From NCBI GenBank assembly GCA_003215555.1, contig QCKE01000001.1, positions 100,347 to 164,346 of the forward strand: a stretch of 64,000 nucleotides of DNA, in the 5' to 3' direction. How positions within the stretch are numbered: the stretch's first letter is position 1; the number at the start of each line of letters is the position of its first letter. Below are positions 54,957-64,000 of the stretch, piece by piece. Source of the stretch: Prochlorococcus sp. AG-409-K04. GTDB lineage: Bacteria; Cyanobacteriota; Cyanobacteriia; PCC-6307; Cyanobiaceae. The notes under the pieces are model-generated. The model had not been told where the DNA came from and searched no databases. It saw nothing but the letters and a program-made list of their open reading frames with translations. The position numbers and the translations under genes are program-made.

Positions 54957-54992
54957 AAAAAAGGAGTACCCATTATCGAGTACTCCTTTTTT
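54957..54992. terminator. Two-way terminator between the small secreted gene and the porin gene
   Basis: Arms AAAAAAGGAGTAC (54957-54969) and GTACTCCTTTTTT (54980-54992) are perfect inverses with a 10-base loop. A T-run follows on the + strand, and its A-run partner serves the minus strand, so it ends both convergent genes. Confidence 0.88.
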
Positions 54993-55014
54993 TGTAACCA
55001 AGTACAAAGTTTAA

Positions 55015-56565
55015 TTAGAACTTGAAAGTAGTTTGAACTAAAGCTCCCCAGAAATCATCATGGCCATTTGCATTGCCATCCATTCTATCTGTTGATCCAA
55101 AAATTGCAGGAGTGATAGTAACACCATCATTCACTGCATAGTCATAATAAACCTCCCAAGTAAATGCATCTTGAGCAGGATCGTCACTTCCATTATTTAT
55201 AGAAGTTGCTTTAGTAGGTGAACCAAATGCTGTGGCTAATCTATTGCCATCCTGGAATGCATCTTTCCAAGTAAAGCCGGCCATCCAGGACATGGTTGCC
55301 TCAACTGCTGTAGCAGTATTGTCATCATCCACATCCATCTTGTCTATTCCGAACTGAACTGCTGGGATAAGTCCAGTTTCTTCAGGCATCCAATAAGCTC
55401 TAAGACCTACACCTTTAGAATCACCAGTAGTGGTTGCAGCAGTAGTTGTTGAATAATACGATGCCCAGTTTCTACAATTACTATCGGCAGGACCACAAAT
55501 ATTCTCAGTGTAAGCTAAGGATACTTGCATCCGAGGCGAACCATATTCTATCTTTGTCAACCACTTTGCGTCTTCTTCATTTGTGAGGAGACCTTCAGTA
55601 GCATCAGACGCACCCTTGGATACATAGTTAGTTGCAATAGCCCATCTGGCATCAGATCTGCTTTCAGTTTCCTGAGTCCAAGCTATACCAAACCCACCAT
55701 CAGTACTAGAACCATAAATTGCTCCATTTCCACCTAAAGCAAATTGCTTCATTACAGGCTTATATATAGATGGAGAACTAGCTAACATGTAGTAGTTTTC
55801 AATCCTTGGTCCAGCCCAAACTTTAAATTGTCCTAAAGGGAACTCATACCATAACTTATCTACTTGAAGCTCGTTTGTACCTCCACTGTTATGGGCCGCA
55901 GAAAGGTGAGTACCATGAGCTGTATCTTCCCATGGAGTGGTACCCATATTACCGGCTTTTATTCTTGTATAAAGCCTGTCTTCGCCAGTGAAACTAGTAT
56001 TAACGTTGTACTGAGCCACATAAGCAGAGGTTAATTTCTCACCCATTTGAGCGTCAGTATTGCTGGTATTCAGCTCCATAGCACCAGTATTGAAAACAAC
56101 TTTTCCACTTACTTTTGTGCTAGGAGAAAATCCACCTGCATTGAAATCTGTTGCAGATCCCAATACATTGCCACGTCCCTTAAGAATGGTCATTTCTGTA
56201 CCAAACTCGTTCACAAGCCTTGTTGCATCAGAATCAGCATCTGCTGAGACTATGCTGTCATCCAAGCAAGCATTAACGAGTGCAGCTGCTTCATAACGAG
56301 TCAGAGCCTGGCCATTCTCTAGATTTTTTGTGTAGATATTGTCTACACAACCATAGCTCTTGCTGAGATTTTGAAGAGCTGTATAAGCCCAGTCCCCTGG
56401 AACGACATCAGAGAACTGAACATCTCTAAGAGCTGATACCTGCTTGACAGACTTATTGGCATATGAAGAAACATCATTAATGTTTACTTCGGCTGCATTT
56501 GCAGCCAATGGAGCCAATAAACCTAGAGCAGCAGGTGCTAGCAGCAATTGCTGAAAAAGTTTCAT
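55015..56565 (-). CDS. SomA-type SLH-containing porin (Carb/OprB-like, iron-uptake porin family)
   Basis: 516 residues. After a signal peptide with cleavage near A-A-N-A-A-E (about residue 25), an SLH domain (about 47-115) carries F-S-D-V-V-P-G-D-W-A-Y-T-A-L-Q-N-L and G-Q-A-L-T-R-Y-E-A-A-A-L-V-N-A-C-L-D. A short coiled stretch F-G-T-E-M-T-I-L-K-G-R follows. The remaining about 380 residues form an outer-membrane beta barrel ending in the aromatic L-V-Q-T-T-F-K-F. The SLH domain binds pyruvylated peptidoglycan polysaccharide; the barrel passes small solutes. It is a major outer-membrane protein of picocyanobacteria. A shorter SLH relative lies at 59882. Confidence 0.92.
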   Translation of the reverse strand: MKLFQQLLLAPAALGLLAPLAANAAEVNINDVSSYANKSVKQVSALRDVQFSDVVPGDWAYTALQNLSKSYGCVDNIYTKNLENGQALTRYEAAALVNACLDDSIVSADADSDATRLVNEFGTEMTILKGRGNVLGSATDFNAGGFSPSTKVSGKVVFNTGAMELNTSNTDAQMGEKLTSAYVAQYNVNTSFTGEDRLYTRIKAGNMGTTPWEDTAHGTHLSAAHNSGGTNELQVDKLWYEFPLGQFKVWAGPRIENYYMLASSPSIYKPVMKQFALGGNGAIYGSSTDGGFGIAWTQETESRSDARWAIATNYVSKGASDATEGLLTNEEDAKWLTKIEYGSPRMQVSLAYTENICGPADSNCRNWASYYSTTTAATTTGDSKGVGLRAYWMPEETGLIPAVQFGIDKMDVDDDNTATAVEATMSWMAGFTWKDAFQDGNRLATAFGSPTKATSINNGSDDPAQDAFTWEVYYDYAVNDGVTITPAIFGSTDRMDGNANGHDDFWGALVQTTFKF

Positions 56566-56679
56566 TTAGGATTCCTCACAAATAACCCAAAACATGGGTA
56601 AGCGAATGATAACTACCCAAAACAAATACCCAGGACAATTTATATACAATATGATGTGCCTTTTATTACATAAACAAGT

Positions 56680-57555
56680 TCAATTTCTTTTCTTGAGCAA
56701 AGGAAATCCAAGCTCTTTTCTTTCATCAAGCCAAAGGACTGAAACACTTCGAGCTAAGTTACGAATTCGAGAAATAACTGCCGTTCTTTCAGTAACTGAA
56801 ATAGCACCTCTTGCTTCTAGAAGATTAAAAGTATGACTACATTTGAGAATAAAATCTAAGGAAGGTGCGGGCAATTTTTTATCTATTAGCGATTTCGCTT
56901 CTTTTTCATACAAATCAAACATTTTTCTTAGGCGTAAAGGATCAGAATCCTCAAAATTAAATTTGCAATTTCCTCTTTCAAAAGGTAACCAAATATCACC
57001 ATATTTATAATTTTCATTCCATTGCAAATCCCAAATAGTATCTGAATTTTGAAGATACATTGCTATTCTTTCTAAGCCATATGTTATTTCTATAGAAACA
57101 GGCCGACAATCTAAACCTCCACATTGTTGAAAATAAGTGAATTGTGTAACTTCCATTCCATCCAACCAAACTTCCCAGCCGACTCCCCAGGCTCCAAGAG
57201 TTGGTGATTCCCAATTATCTTCTACAAAACGAATATCATGATCTTCTTGTTTAATACCTAAAGCATCAAGAGAAGCAAGATATGTTTCCTGAATTTCATT
57301 AGGTGAAGGCTTAATAAGAACTTGATATTGATAGTAATGCTGTGCTCTATTTGGATTATCCCCATACCTACCATCAGTAGGCCTACGACATGGTTCTGCA
57401 TATGCAACAGACCACGGCTCAGGACCAATAGCCCTCAAAACAGTATGAGGACTCATGGTTCCTGCTCCCTTTTCAGTATCGTATGGCTGTAGCAATAGAC
57501 AACCTTGATTACTCCAAAAAATATTTAACTGCGAAATGATGTCCTGAAAGTACAT
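56680..57555 (-). CDS. glyQ: Glycyl-tRNA synthetase alpha subunit
   Basis: 291 residues beginning [14 protein letters not shown], then the class II core [18 protein letters not shown], and later [21 protein letters not shown]. It also has [12 protein letters not shown] and F-T-Y-F-Q-Q-C-G-G. This is the alpha chain of the tetrameric glycyl-tRNA synthetase; the beta chain (glyS) is elsewhere, as is usual in cyanobacteria. It sits about 115 bases upstream of the porin start and may share its strand but not its transcript. Confidence 0.97.
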   Translation of the reverse strand: MYFQDIISQLNIFWSNQGCLLLQPYDTEKGAGTMSPHTVLRAIGPEPWSVAYAEPCRRPTDGRYGDNPNRAQHYYQYQVLIKPSPNEIQETYLASLDALGIKQEDHDIRFVEDNWESPTLGAWGVGWEVWLDGMEVTQFTYFQQCGGLDCRPVSIEITYGLERIAMYLQNSDTIWDLQWNENYKYGDIWLPFERGNCKFNFEDSDPLRLRKMFDLYEKEAKSLIDKKLPAPSLDFILKCSHTFNLLEARGAISVTERTAVISRIRNLARSVSVLWLDERKELGFPLLKKRN

Positions 57556-57934
57556 TATATTTGCCCCACGTTATTTTGGAGGATTCTAGCCCTAGCTTTT
57601 ACGCGATTTGTGAAAGTACAACAGCCTGAGATGGCTAGACAGATGGGATTCAATTTCGAATCTAAATAGGCATAAACAGTCTAGTTATATATATGATAAT
57701 TTTTATCTTGGTTTTTACTTGCTAATAAAAATTAAATCATCTCATCTCTTTTAAGACTAATTTCAATAAAAATTTCATTATAAATGTTACAATCACAACA
57801 AGACACATTTAATTTTGCAAAAGGAAAGTTGTAAGTCCTTATCAAAACTTGAAGATTTTTAAAAGGATATAGCAAGCTCATACAAGGCTGTTGAATTAGT
57901 AATCAATAAATTTTTAATATAATACACAAGAAAC
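57556..57934. other. Intergenic region between divergent glyQ and SGNH gene
   Basis: About 380 bases, AT-rich, with no open frame worth reporting. It should carry the promoters of both divergent genes; no clear boxes stand out. Confidence 0.4.
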
Positions 57935-59314
57935 ATGAAGATAAAAGCTATTCCTCAAAAAAATAGCAAAGCAAACCTCATATCAATAAAAAAACAAAAG
58001 AAAAAATTATTAATTGCCAAAAAACTTAAATTGCGCGTAAATATTGACAAATTTCTTTTATTAATTCAGACTGAAATTATATACTTACTACAATCAAGAT
58101 GGGTGGAAAATAAAATGTCCAAAAGATATATCTTATTAAATCTATCTCTGACTCTATTCTCCACACTAATAGGAATAAATCTAATAAATATCTATACATT
58201 TACTTGGATTAATTCAGGTTTACAAAAATCAGGATTTCCAAGGCAATCGCTTAAATACCTACCTGCACTTAGCAGATGGCAATATCCAGACATATACAAA
58301 AACTTTACAGATAAAAAAATAATTATAGTTGGAGACAGTTATGCCGAAGGATATGGAGATTCATTCCTGAATGGAGATTATAATTACTCTTTTGCTCATC
58401 ATTTAAACCTATTGACACCCTACTCTTATGCATTAAGTGCAAATGGTGGATCATTCTTATCTCGCCAACTTTTTCTTTTAGATGACACTTTACAAAATAA
58501 ATATGCCCCTTCTGTAAAATTTCCTTCAATTCAAGCTTTAGGCGAGAAGCCTAAGTTTCTATTAACATTTTATGAAGGAAATGATTTAGATGACTATTTT
58601 AGAGATATTCAAAGAAACGGTTGGATAACAGGGGAAAGGCATCACCAATCTTTTTTACAAAGATATTTTCCTTTAGCTGATGTCTTAGCTAATATATTTC
58701 ATTACGAAGTAAAACCACTAATAAAAAATATAAATGATTATAGTTTTAATAATAAAGCAAAAAGTTCAAATAAGTCTTATAAATCATCTAAAATTTCTTA
58801 TAAAAATAACTTCTGCTTTAATAAGCTATGCTTTAAATCAAACTATATGCAAGCAGCCTCTCCTGAATTAACTCATAAACAAATTAATCAGGCATTAGAT
58901 TACACAACAACATCAATTAGAAATTTCAAAAGAAAGTATAATGGAAATATATGTGTTGTTTATATACCTTCTCCTGCTACAACATACTACAATCACAAAA
59001 AAAAGCATTTATTTTTTCAACAATATAATAATGGACCTTTAGCAAAAATGGGTGTAATTTCATACAAAAAAAATCTAAATAAATCCTTATACGTGAGAGA
59101 TTTATTTAAAGAAAAATTACACAAAGAAAACATTAGGATGATTGATTCATCTGAGATGTTTATAAGTAAAGGCAAATTGACATATCTGCATGGCACGAAA
59201 GATAACAAACACTTTAATCAAACAGGTTATAGGATTTTAGCTGAATTTATAGCAAAGGAAATTGATCAATGCCTTGCTATAAATTCAAACCATGAGTATT
59301 ATAATAAAAGTTAA
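57935..59314 (+). CDS. SGNH-type hydrolase with N-terminal membrane anchor
   Basis: 459 residues as read. The first 60 are very basic (about a third Lys/Arg). A Met at residue 61 (58115) followed by a hydrophobic anchor (L-S-L-T-L-F-S-T-L-I-G-I-N-L-I-N) is an equally good start, giving about 399 residues. The SGNH blocks are I-I-V-G-D-S-Y-A-E-G near residue 131, S-A-N-G-G-S-F near residue 168, Y-E-G-N-D near residue 210, and K-H-F-N-Q-T-G-Y-R near residue 427. Likely a periplasmic esterase or acyl-transfer protein for surface glycans, a fourth such domain in the window. Confidence 0.72.
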   Translation: MKIKAIPQKNSKANLISIKKQKKKLLIAKKLKLRVNIDKFLLLIQTEIIYLLQSRWVENKMSKRYILLNLSLTLFSTLIGINLINIYTFTWINSGLQKSGFPRQSLKYLPALSRWQYPDIYKNFTDKKIIIVGDSYAEGYGDSFLNGDYNYSFAHHLNLLTPYSYALSANGGSFLSRQLFLLDDTLQNKYAPSVKFPSIQALGEKPKFLLTFYEGNDLDDYFRDIQRNGWITGERHHQSFLQRYFPLADVLANIFHYEVKPLIKNINDYSFNNKAKSSNKSYKSSKISYKNNFCFNKLCFKSNYMQAASPELTHKQINQALDYTTTSIRNFKRKYNGNICVVYIPSPATTYYNHKKKHLFFQQYNNGPLAKMGVISYKKNLNKSLYVRDLFKEKLHKENIRMIDSSEMFISKGKLTYLHGTKDNKHFNQTGYRILAEFIAKEIDQCLAINSNHEYYNKS

Positions 59315-59421
59315 ATCATGACTGTAATATTTGATGCTTTACCAATAGAAATAAAAAATGTATGATGGTTTTTATCTTTAAATATTTTTTGATCCAAATT
59401 AAAACTTATTCTCTAAATTAA

Positions 59422-59877
59422 ATGTCTTTGAAAATCAATGATAAAATACCTGACTTCTCTTTAATTGATCAATCAGGGAAGATAAGAAGAAAAAAAGATT
59501 TCCTAGGAAAACCTCTTATACTTTTCTTCTATCCTAAAGACGATACTCCTGGTTGCACTATTGAGGCTTGTGGATTTCGTGACAAATATGACTTATTCAA
59601 AATTTTAGGGGCACAGGTATGTGGTATAAACAACGGTACCGAAAAAAGTCATTTGCGATTTGCAGAAAAAAATAAGCTTCAATACCCATTATTGTGTGAT
59701 AAGGATAATCTCCTAAGAAAAGCATTTGGTTTACCAAAATATCTAGGATTTATTGAAGGAAGAGTAACTTATGTAATTGATTCAAAAGGAATTATTTGTC
59801 ATATATTTGAAGATCTACTTAATGGCCCAGCACATATAAAAGATGCATTGAAAGCTCTGAAAAATATTCAAACATAA
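59422..59877 (+). CDS. bcp: PrxQ/Bcp-type peroxiredoxin
   Basis: 151 residues. The active site is F-Y-P-K-D-D-T-P-G-C-T-I-E-A-C with the peroxidatic Cys at 45 and the resolving Cys at 50, the C-x4-C layout of PrxQ. It also has N-N-G-T-E-K-S-H-L-R-F-A-E-K and R-V-T-Y-V-I-D-S-K-G. PrxQ reduces hydrogen peroxide and organic peroxides with thioredoxin as electron donor, so it could be a partner of the NTRC protein encoded at 16106. It is convergent with the short SLH gene (4 bases between stops). Confidence 0.95.
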   Translation: MSLKINDKIPDFSLIDQSGKIRRKKDFLGKPLILFFYPKDDTPGCTIEACGFRDKYDLFKILGAQVCGINNGTEKSHLRFAEKNKLQYPLLCDKDNLLRKAFGLPKYLGFIEGRVTYVIDSKGIICHIFEDLLNGPAHIKDALKALKNIQT

Positions 59878-59881
59878 AATT

Positions 59882-60313
59882 TTATGGAAGAGAAAAGTCA
59901 CGTATTTTGTATTCAAGACGATTATCTCTTGCCTTTAAAATAGTCATTTCAGTACCAAACTCATTAAATAAGCGCATTGCATCAGAATCTAGTCCTGAAA
60001 GGTTTTCACCATCAAGGCAAGCATTGATTAATGCTGCAACCTCATAACGAGTTAAAGCTTGTCCACTATTAAGTGTTTCCGTATAATCATTTTCCTTGCA
60101 AATTATAGTCCTATTCAAATTCTGAAGTGCGGTATAAGCCCAATCTCCAGGAAATACATCAGAGAATTGAATACTATTGCTAATAAGAACATCCTCAGTT
60201 AAAGATGAGAAAAACAAAGTGTTTTTTATTTCATCTTCAACTGCATAAGAAAAAGAGGGAAATAAAAATCCAATAGGTAAGAGGCTAAACAGTAATTTTC
60301 GGGAAAAGTTCAT
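59882..60313 (-). CDS. SLH-domain protein, truncated relative of the SomA-type porin
   Basis: 143 residues: a signal peptide (cut near S-Y-A-V), then an SLH domain with F-S-D-V-F-P-G-D-W-A-Y-T-A-L-Q-N-L and G-Q-A-L-T-R-Y-E-V-A-A-L-I-N-A-C-L-D, and the F-G-T-E-M-T-I-L-K-A-R stretch. These are closely like the N-terminal third of the porin at 55015, but the beta barrel is missing; after the coiled part only about 12 residues follow. It may be a short secreted cell-wall-binding protein or the remains of a broken porin. The normal signal peptide and lack of inner stops argue for a gene still able to be made. Confidence 0.75.
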   Translation of the reverse strand: MNFSRKLLFSLLPIGFLFPSFSYAVEDEIKNTLFFSSLTEDVLISNSIQFSDVFPGDWAYTALQNLNRTIICKENDYTETLNSGQALTRYEVAALINACLDGENLSGLDSDAMRLFNEFGTEMTILKARDNRLEYKIRDFSLP

Positions 60314-61184
60314 TTATCTCTGCCCTTAAAGATATTTTAATACTTCTTATTTGTAACTCATACTAGATAAAAAGCAAATTGATTAAGAAGCATTTAGCAG
60401 AGATAACAATCAGAGCAATATGTATGTACTAAGGCTCTGATAGATATTTATAGTTGATAAAAGAAAATTGAGCATATTTCAAGAAAATTATATAAAAGTA
60501 TTTTATTTGTCAGTTTTTGACTTAAGCTATCTTTGAGAATTAAAACTATCATAAATTGACTAGTTGGGATTTTCCTTTTAATTCTCAGCAGTAAGAGTTA
60601 ATTAAAATCTATTGAATTTTTTATAGGAATTTTTACTCTATTAATTAATGGACGAGTGTTGCATAAAAGACAAGATCAATTTATTCCATAAATTTTTCAC
60701 GCACGAAGGCTATCAAATATGAAAAAATTGAATACTTCATTAAGGAACAATCAAAATTTCTATCCAAGCAACAAATACAATTAACCTCCTATTGATGATT
60801 CCAATCTAATTTTAAAGCCAATCCTGATTTGAAATTTATAGTATGAAAGTTCATCTCTCAGTTTAGTAACTAGCTATATGGAATCTCAAAGCATTGACTT
60901 TTAGCCAGCTAAAATCAAGGCTAAAAAATATCAGGTTCTCCATCAAAATATTTTTGATTAGAGTCAAACTTATATTTGAAGGCTGGGGAAAGAGCTGCTC
61001 ATCATAAAATACCAAAAACTTCAGTTGTATATTTTAGAATATTAATCAGGCTTTTTCAGTGCAATTCCTTCTAAAAGGGAACAGAAGGGAATTTTAAGAG
61101 TAATAAAGACTTTTAACTATTTCTGGCAGAAGAAATTAATACCTGTAATGTTTCCTATATCTATAAATAAGGAACTCTAAAAGT
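60314..61184. other. Long upstream region of pcb
   Basis: About 870 bases without a gene I can support. The last part (61100-61184) is the pcb leader, with an AAGGAA ribosome site at about 61170-61175, ten bases before the ATG. A 24-codon frame at 60649 has no recognisable content. The length could leave room for a regulatory RNA or light-responsive promoter, but I see no known motif. Confidence 0.4.
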
Positions 61185-62255
61185 ATGCAGACCTATGGAA
61201 ACCCAGGAGTCACTTATGACTATTGGGCAGGCAACTCTTCAGTTACCAATAGATCTGGTCGATTTATTGCCTCGCATGCTGCCCATACCGGAATGATTGC
61301 TTTCGGGGCAGGTTCAAATACATTATTTGAGCTATCTCGTTTTGATCCTTCCTTACCTATGGGAGATCAAGGTCTTATTTTTCTTCCACATTTGGCTTCT
61401 GTAGGAATTGGCTTCGACGAAGCTGGAGTATGGACTGGAGCTGGAGTAGTAACTATTGCAATAGTTCATTTAATCCTGTCAATGGTTTATGGAGCAGGAG
61501 GTCTAATGCATGCTATCTACTTCCCAGATGACATGCAAAAAAGCAATGTTGCTCAAGCACGAAAGTTCAAATTAGAATGGGACAATCCAGACAATCAAAC
61601 TTTTATTCTTGGTCATCATTTGATTCTATTTGGTATTGCTTGTGCCTGGTTTGTGGAATGGGCAAGAATCCATGGAATTTATGATCCTGCATTAGGAGCA
61701 GTTAGACAAGTAAATTATAATCTTGATTTATCGATGATTTGGGAAAGGCAAGTTAATTTCCTTGACATAGATAGTCTAGAAGATGTGATGGGTGGTCATG
61801 CCTTTTTAGCTTTTGTTGAAATTACTGGTGGATGTTTCCATGCAATAGCAGGATCTACAAAATGGGAAGACAAGCGTTTAGGTGAATATGACAAATTAAA
61901 AGGAGCTGGCCTTTTGTCTGCTGAGGCTATCCTTTCATTTAGTCTTGCTGGAATTGGTTGGATGGCAATTGTAGCTGCGTTTTGGGTTTCCCAAAACACC
62001 ACTGTATATCCAGTAGAGTTTTATGGAGAACCTTTAAACAGAGCATTTGTAATCGCACCAGCTTTTGTAGATTCTATTGATTACAGCAACGGCATTGCGC
62101 CATTAGGACATTCAGGACGTTGTTGGACCGCTAATTTCCATTACATTGCTGGCTTCTTCGCACTTCAAGGTCATTTATGGCATGCACTAAGAGCTATGGG
62201 ATACAATTTTAAAGACTTAGGTGCAAAGTTAAATCTAAGCACAAGCTCAAGCTAA
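61185..62255 (+). CDS. pcb: Prochlorophyte chlorophyll a/b-binding protein (Pcb)
   Basis: 356 residues with six membrane helices like CP43 but without the large lumenal loop between helices five and six. It begins M-Q-T-Y-G-N-P-G-V-T-Y-D-Y-W-A-G-N, and has chlorophyll-ligand histidines in F-I-A-S-H-A-A-H-T-G-M, F-L-P-H-L-A-S, I-V-H-L-I-L, I-L-G-H-H-L-I, G-G-H-A-F-L-A-F and Q-G-H-L-W-H-A-L. Pcb proteins are the divinyl-chlorophyll a/b antenna of Prochlorococcus, attached to photosystem I or II. Which member of the Pcb group this is cannot be told here. A terminator follows 26 bases after the stop. Confidence 0.96.
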   Translation: MQTYGNPGVTYDYWAGNSSVTNRSGRFIASHAAHTGMIAFGAGSNTLFELSRFDPSLPMGDQGLIFLPHLASVGIGFDEAGVWTGAGVVTIAIVHLILSMVYGAGGLMHAIYFPDDMQKSNVAQARKFKLEWDNPDNQTFILGHHLILFGIACAWFVEWARIHGIYDPALGAVRQVNYNLDLSMIWERQVNFLDIDSLEDVMGGHAFLAFVEITGGCFHAIAGSTKWEDKRLGEYDKLKGAGLLSAEAILSFSLAGIGWMAIVAAFWVSQNTTVYPVEFYGEPLNRAFVIAPAFVDSIDYSNGIAPLGHSGRCWTANFHYIAGFFALQGHLWHALRAMGYNFKDLGAKLNLSTSSS

Positions 62256-62281
62256 TTTTTAATATCCTTACTTTAACTTCA

Positions 62282-62305
62282 AGACCTCGTCACTTGACGA
62301 GGTCT
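62282..62305 (+). terminator. Rho-independent terminator of pcb
   Basis: AGACCTCGTCA (62282-62292) and TGACGAGGTCT (62295-62305) are perfect inverses with a two-base loop, and a T-run continues to about 62313. It is well placed, 26 bases after the pcb stop. Confidence 0.93.
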
Positions 62306-62458
62306 TTTTTTAATATTTTTTCCAAGAAAACTTAAAATTATTTCAATGTAAATTGAAATAAGAAATAATTTAAAATGCTCTAGAAAAATAAATATTTTCT
62401 ATATTTCGTGAAAACCTAAACGTATAGAACTAATCTCTTAAAAGGACTATTGTATAAA

Positions 62459-64000
62459 ATGTCATCCTTTCTGAGAAATAAAGTAGGTTTCTCAAATAAT
62501 TTTAAATTATATATATTTTTAACTTTAATTTTATCTGCTGCATGCTTATTTTTCATAAACAACCATAGCCTCATATCTCATGATGAAGCAGTATATGCAA
62601 GCCGTTCTAGATTAATCCTATTAAAGAACAATTGGTTTACACCTTTTGAAAAACCTCATCACAAAACAATTGGCAGTTACTGGCTAATTGCTGTAAGCCT
62701 AAAATTATTTGGTATAAATGAAATTTCAGCTAGATTGCCAAGCTTTATATCATCAATAATAGCAAATATTTATACATTTAAAATAGCTTCCTTATTCACA
62801 AATAAAAGGACAGGGTACATAGCTGTAATAATACTTTTATCTACGCCAATATGGTTTCAATATAGCCATTATGCTAGTCCTGATATGCTTTTTGTCTCTC
62901 TTAATTTAATTTCCATATATCTTATATCTAATAATACCAATCAATGCCAAGAAGGAAAACAGAAAAGCAATTCAAGTCATTGGCTTGCAGCAGGGATAAT
63001 ATTTTCATTTGCATTTATAGTAAGAAGTTCAATGCAACTTCTACCCTTAATTAGCTTTGCACCATATATATATTTAGTCTCCAAGAGATATTCTTTTCAG
63101 AATTTAAAGTATTTATTTCTAGGATTATTTTTAGGATCAATACCTTTAATTATAAGTATTTTATTAGCATACAATTCCTATGGACAACAAGCTATTTCTG
63201 AATTGGTTAGTTTTACAAGCCAGAAAGCCTTCAACAGTGGTAATAATCAAATATTAAACGGATTTATATTTTATCCAAGAAATCTATTTCTACTTTCATT
63301 ACCTTGTGGATTTGTTTCAATCTTTGGCATAAAATATATACTTTCGAAGAAATCACTTGAAACTAAAAGCCTATTAATTGGGACACCTCTATTATCAACT
63401 TTTCTACTAATGGTTAGCTCTTCTAATCATTTTCACTATTGTTTAATAATAATACCTTGGATATCTATTTTATCATCTATAGCAATTGAAAGATATCTAT
63501 GCAATGAGTCTATTTATTCAAAAACTATTCTTAAAGCAATTGGAATATCATTCTTTTTAATTGGGTCAAGCTTTATTATATTTGAAATATTATCTTCAAT
63601 TAATATTGTAAATTTAATCAATCAAAAATTTACAACATCAATATTAGTATTTATATATGGTATTTATTATGTAATATTTGGGATACATCTCAATTATAAA
63701 TCAAAAAAGGCAGCATTCAGAATAAACGAGTTAATGATAATACTAACAATTCATGCAGCTTTATATTCGATTTTATTTTCGCAGGGATTAATAGGAAATT
63801 CAAATAAAGAATTTAAAGATTTTATAACAAAACCACATGTTCAAAACATAATAAAGGAAGAAAATATAATCATTGCTGATCCATATAGCAATGATAAAGC
63901 AAGATTTCTACTAACTTTTTATATCCCTAGTTTTACATACTTAAAGGAACCAATAAATACAATAAAAACCTCAAAATATCTAATAATCAGCGATAGATTT
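62459..64000 (+). CDS. ArnT/PMT-like membrane glycosyltransferase, truncated by the window end
   Basis: At least 514 residues, still open at the right edge. It begins at the ATG 62459, and the first periplasmic loop has the metal/acid motif I-S-H-D-E-A-V-Y-A-S-R near residue 39, the D-E-A-x-Y feature of GT39/GT83 enzymes. F-E-K-P-H-H-K-T-I-G-S-Y-W-L follows near residue 61, then A-R-L-P-S-F and many helices. Such enzymes transfer a sugar from undecaprenyl phosphate to lipid A or glycans. A short spacing from the pcb terminator gives it its own promoter. Target unknown. Confidence 0.85.
   Translation, partial: MSSFLRNKVGFSNNFKLYIFLTLILSAACLFFINNHSLISHDEAVYASRSRLILLKNNWFTPFEKPHHKTIGSYWLIAVSLKLFGINEISARLPSFISSIIANIYTFKIASLFTNKRTGYIAVIILLSTPIWFQYSHYASPDMLFVSLNLISIYLISNNTNQCQEGKQKSNSSHWLAAGIIFSFAFIVRSSMQLLPLISFAPYIYLVSKRYSFQNLKYLFLGLFLGSIPLIISILLAYNSYGQQAISELVSFTSQKAFNSGNNQILNGFIFYPRNLFLLSLPCGFVSIFGIKYILSKKSLETKSLLIGTPLLSTFLLMVSSSNHFHYCLIIIPWISILSSIAIERYLCNESIYSKTILKAIGISFFLIGSSFIIFEILSSINIVNLINQKFTTSILVFIYGIYYVIFGIHLNYKSKKAAFRINELMIILTIHAALYSILFSQGLIGNSNKEFKDFITKPHVQNIIKEENIIIADPYSNDKARFLLTFYIPSFTYLKEPINTIKTSKYLIISDRF

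Noticed and set aside
1..64000. CRISPR array
   Set aside because: No regularly spaced direct repeats of 20-50 bases with unique spacers were seen, and no cas-like genes.

Overview
The window is a piece of a marine picocyanobacterial chromosome, almost certainly Prochlorococcus. It is very AT-rich and tightly packed. It carries cyanobacterial photosynthesis genes (psbD/psbC, petM, ycf4, ycf39), a SomA-type SLH porin, and above all a Pcb chlorophyll a/b antenna gene. A low-light-adapted lineage seems likely, but that is an inference.

Layout. Positions 1-27605 are mostly core genome: an oxygenase tail, an AEC permease, a ribbon-helix-helix protein, ychF, a HlyD-type adaptor, polA, cysS, dxr, a [2Fe-2S] protein, the three-gene transhydrogenase pntB/pntA2/pntA1, NTRC (thioredoxin reductase fused to thioredoxin), an IF-1 variant, ycf39, petM, ilvH, ycf4, psbD-psbC, maf, cobQ and a ferredoxin. 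Positions 27606-53278 look like a genomic island for cell-surface chemistry, ending at a tRNA-Ser(CGA) gene whose 3' end faces it. Two core-like genes sit inside: rpmG without its usual neighbour rpsR, and a phosphopantetheinyl transferase. Positions 53279-64000 return to more typical content (tRNA-Ser, futA-like iron-binding protein, porin, glyQ, bcp, pcb), mixed with another SGNH protein, a porin remnant and a truncated ArnT-like glycosyltransferase.

The island encodes a NeuB-type synthase, an RmlD-like reductase, a GT2 and a GT-C glycosyltransferase, a FemAB-like acyltransferase beside a PIG-L deacetylase, three methyltransferases (one a TylF-like pseudogene), an OafA-type acyltransferase, several SGNH hydrolases and three NodU/CmcH carbamoyltransferases. 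The most striking structure is a module present twice: carbamoyltransferase, a ~131-residue SxtJ-like membrane protein, and a 53-residue SxtK/DUF5989-like membrane peptide. The two copies are convergent (39658-42070 on + and 49736-52123 on -) and enclose a cassette of SGNH, acyltransferase, methyltransferase and unknown membrane genes. The rest of the saxitoxin pathway is absent, so the module probably carbamoylates a surface glycan or another product. The small SxtJ/SxtK-like proteins have no known role and are the best candidate here for an undescribed system.
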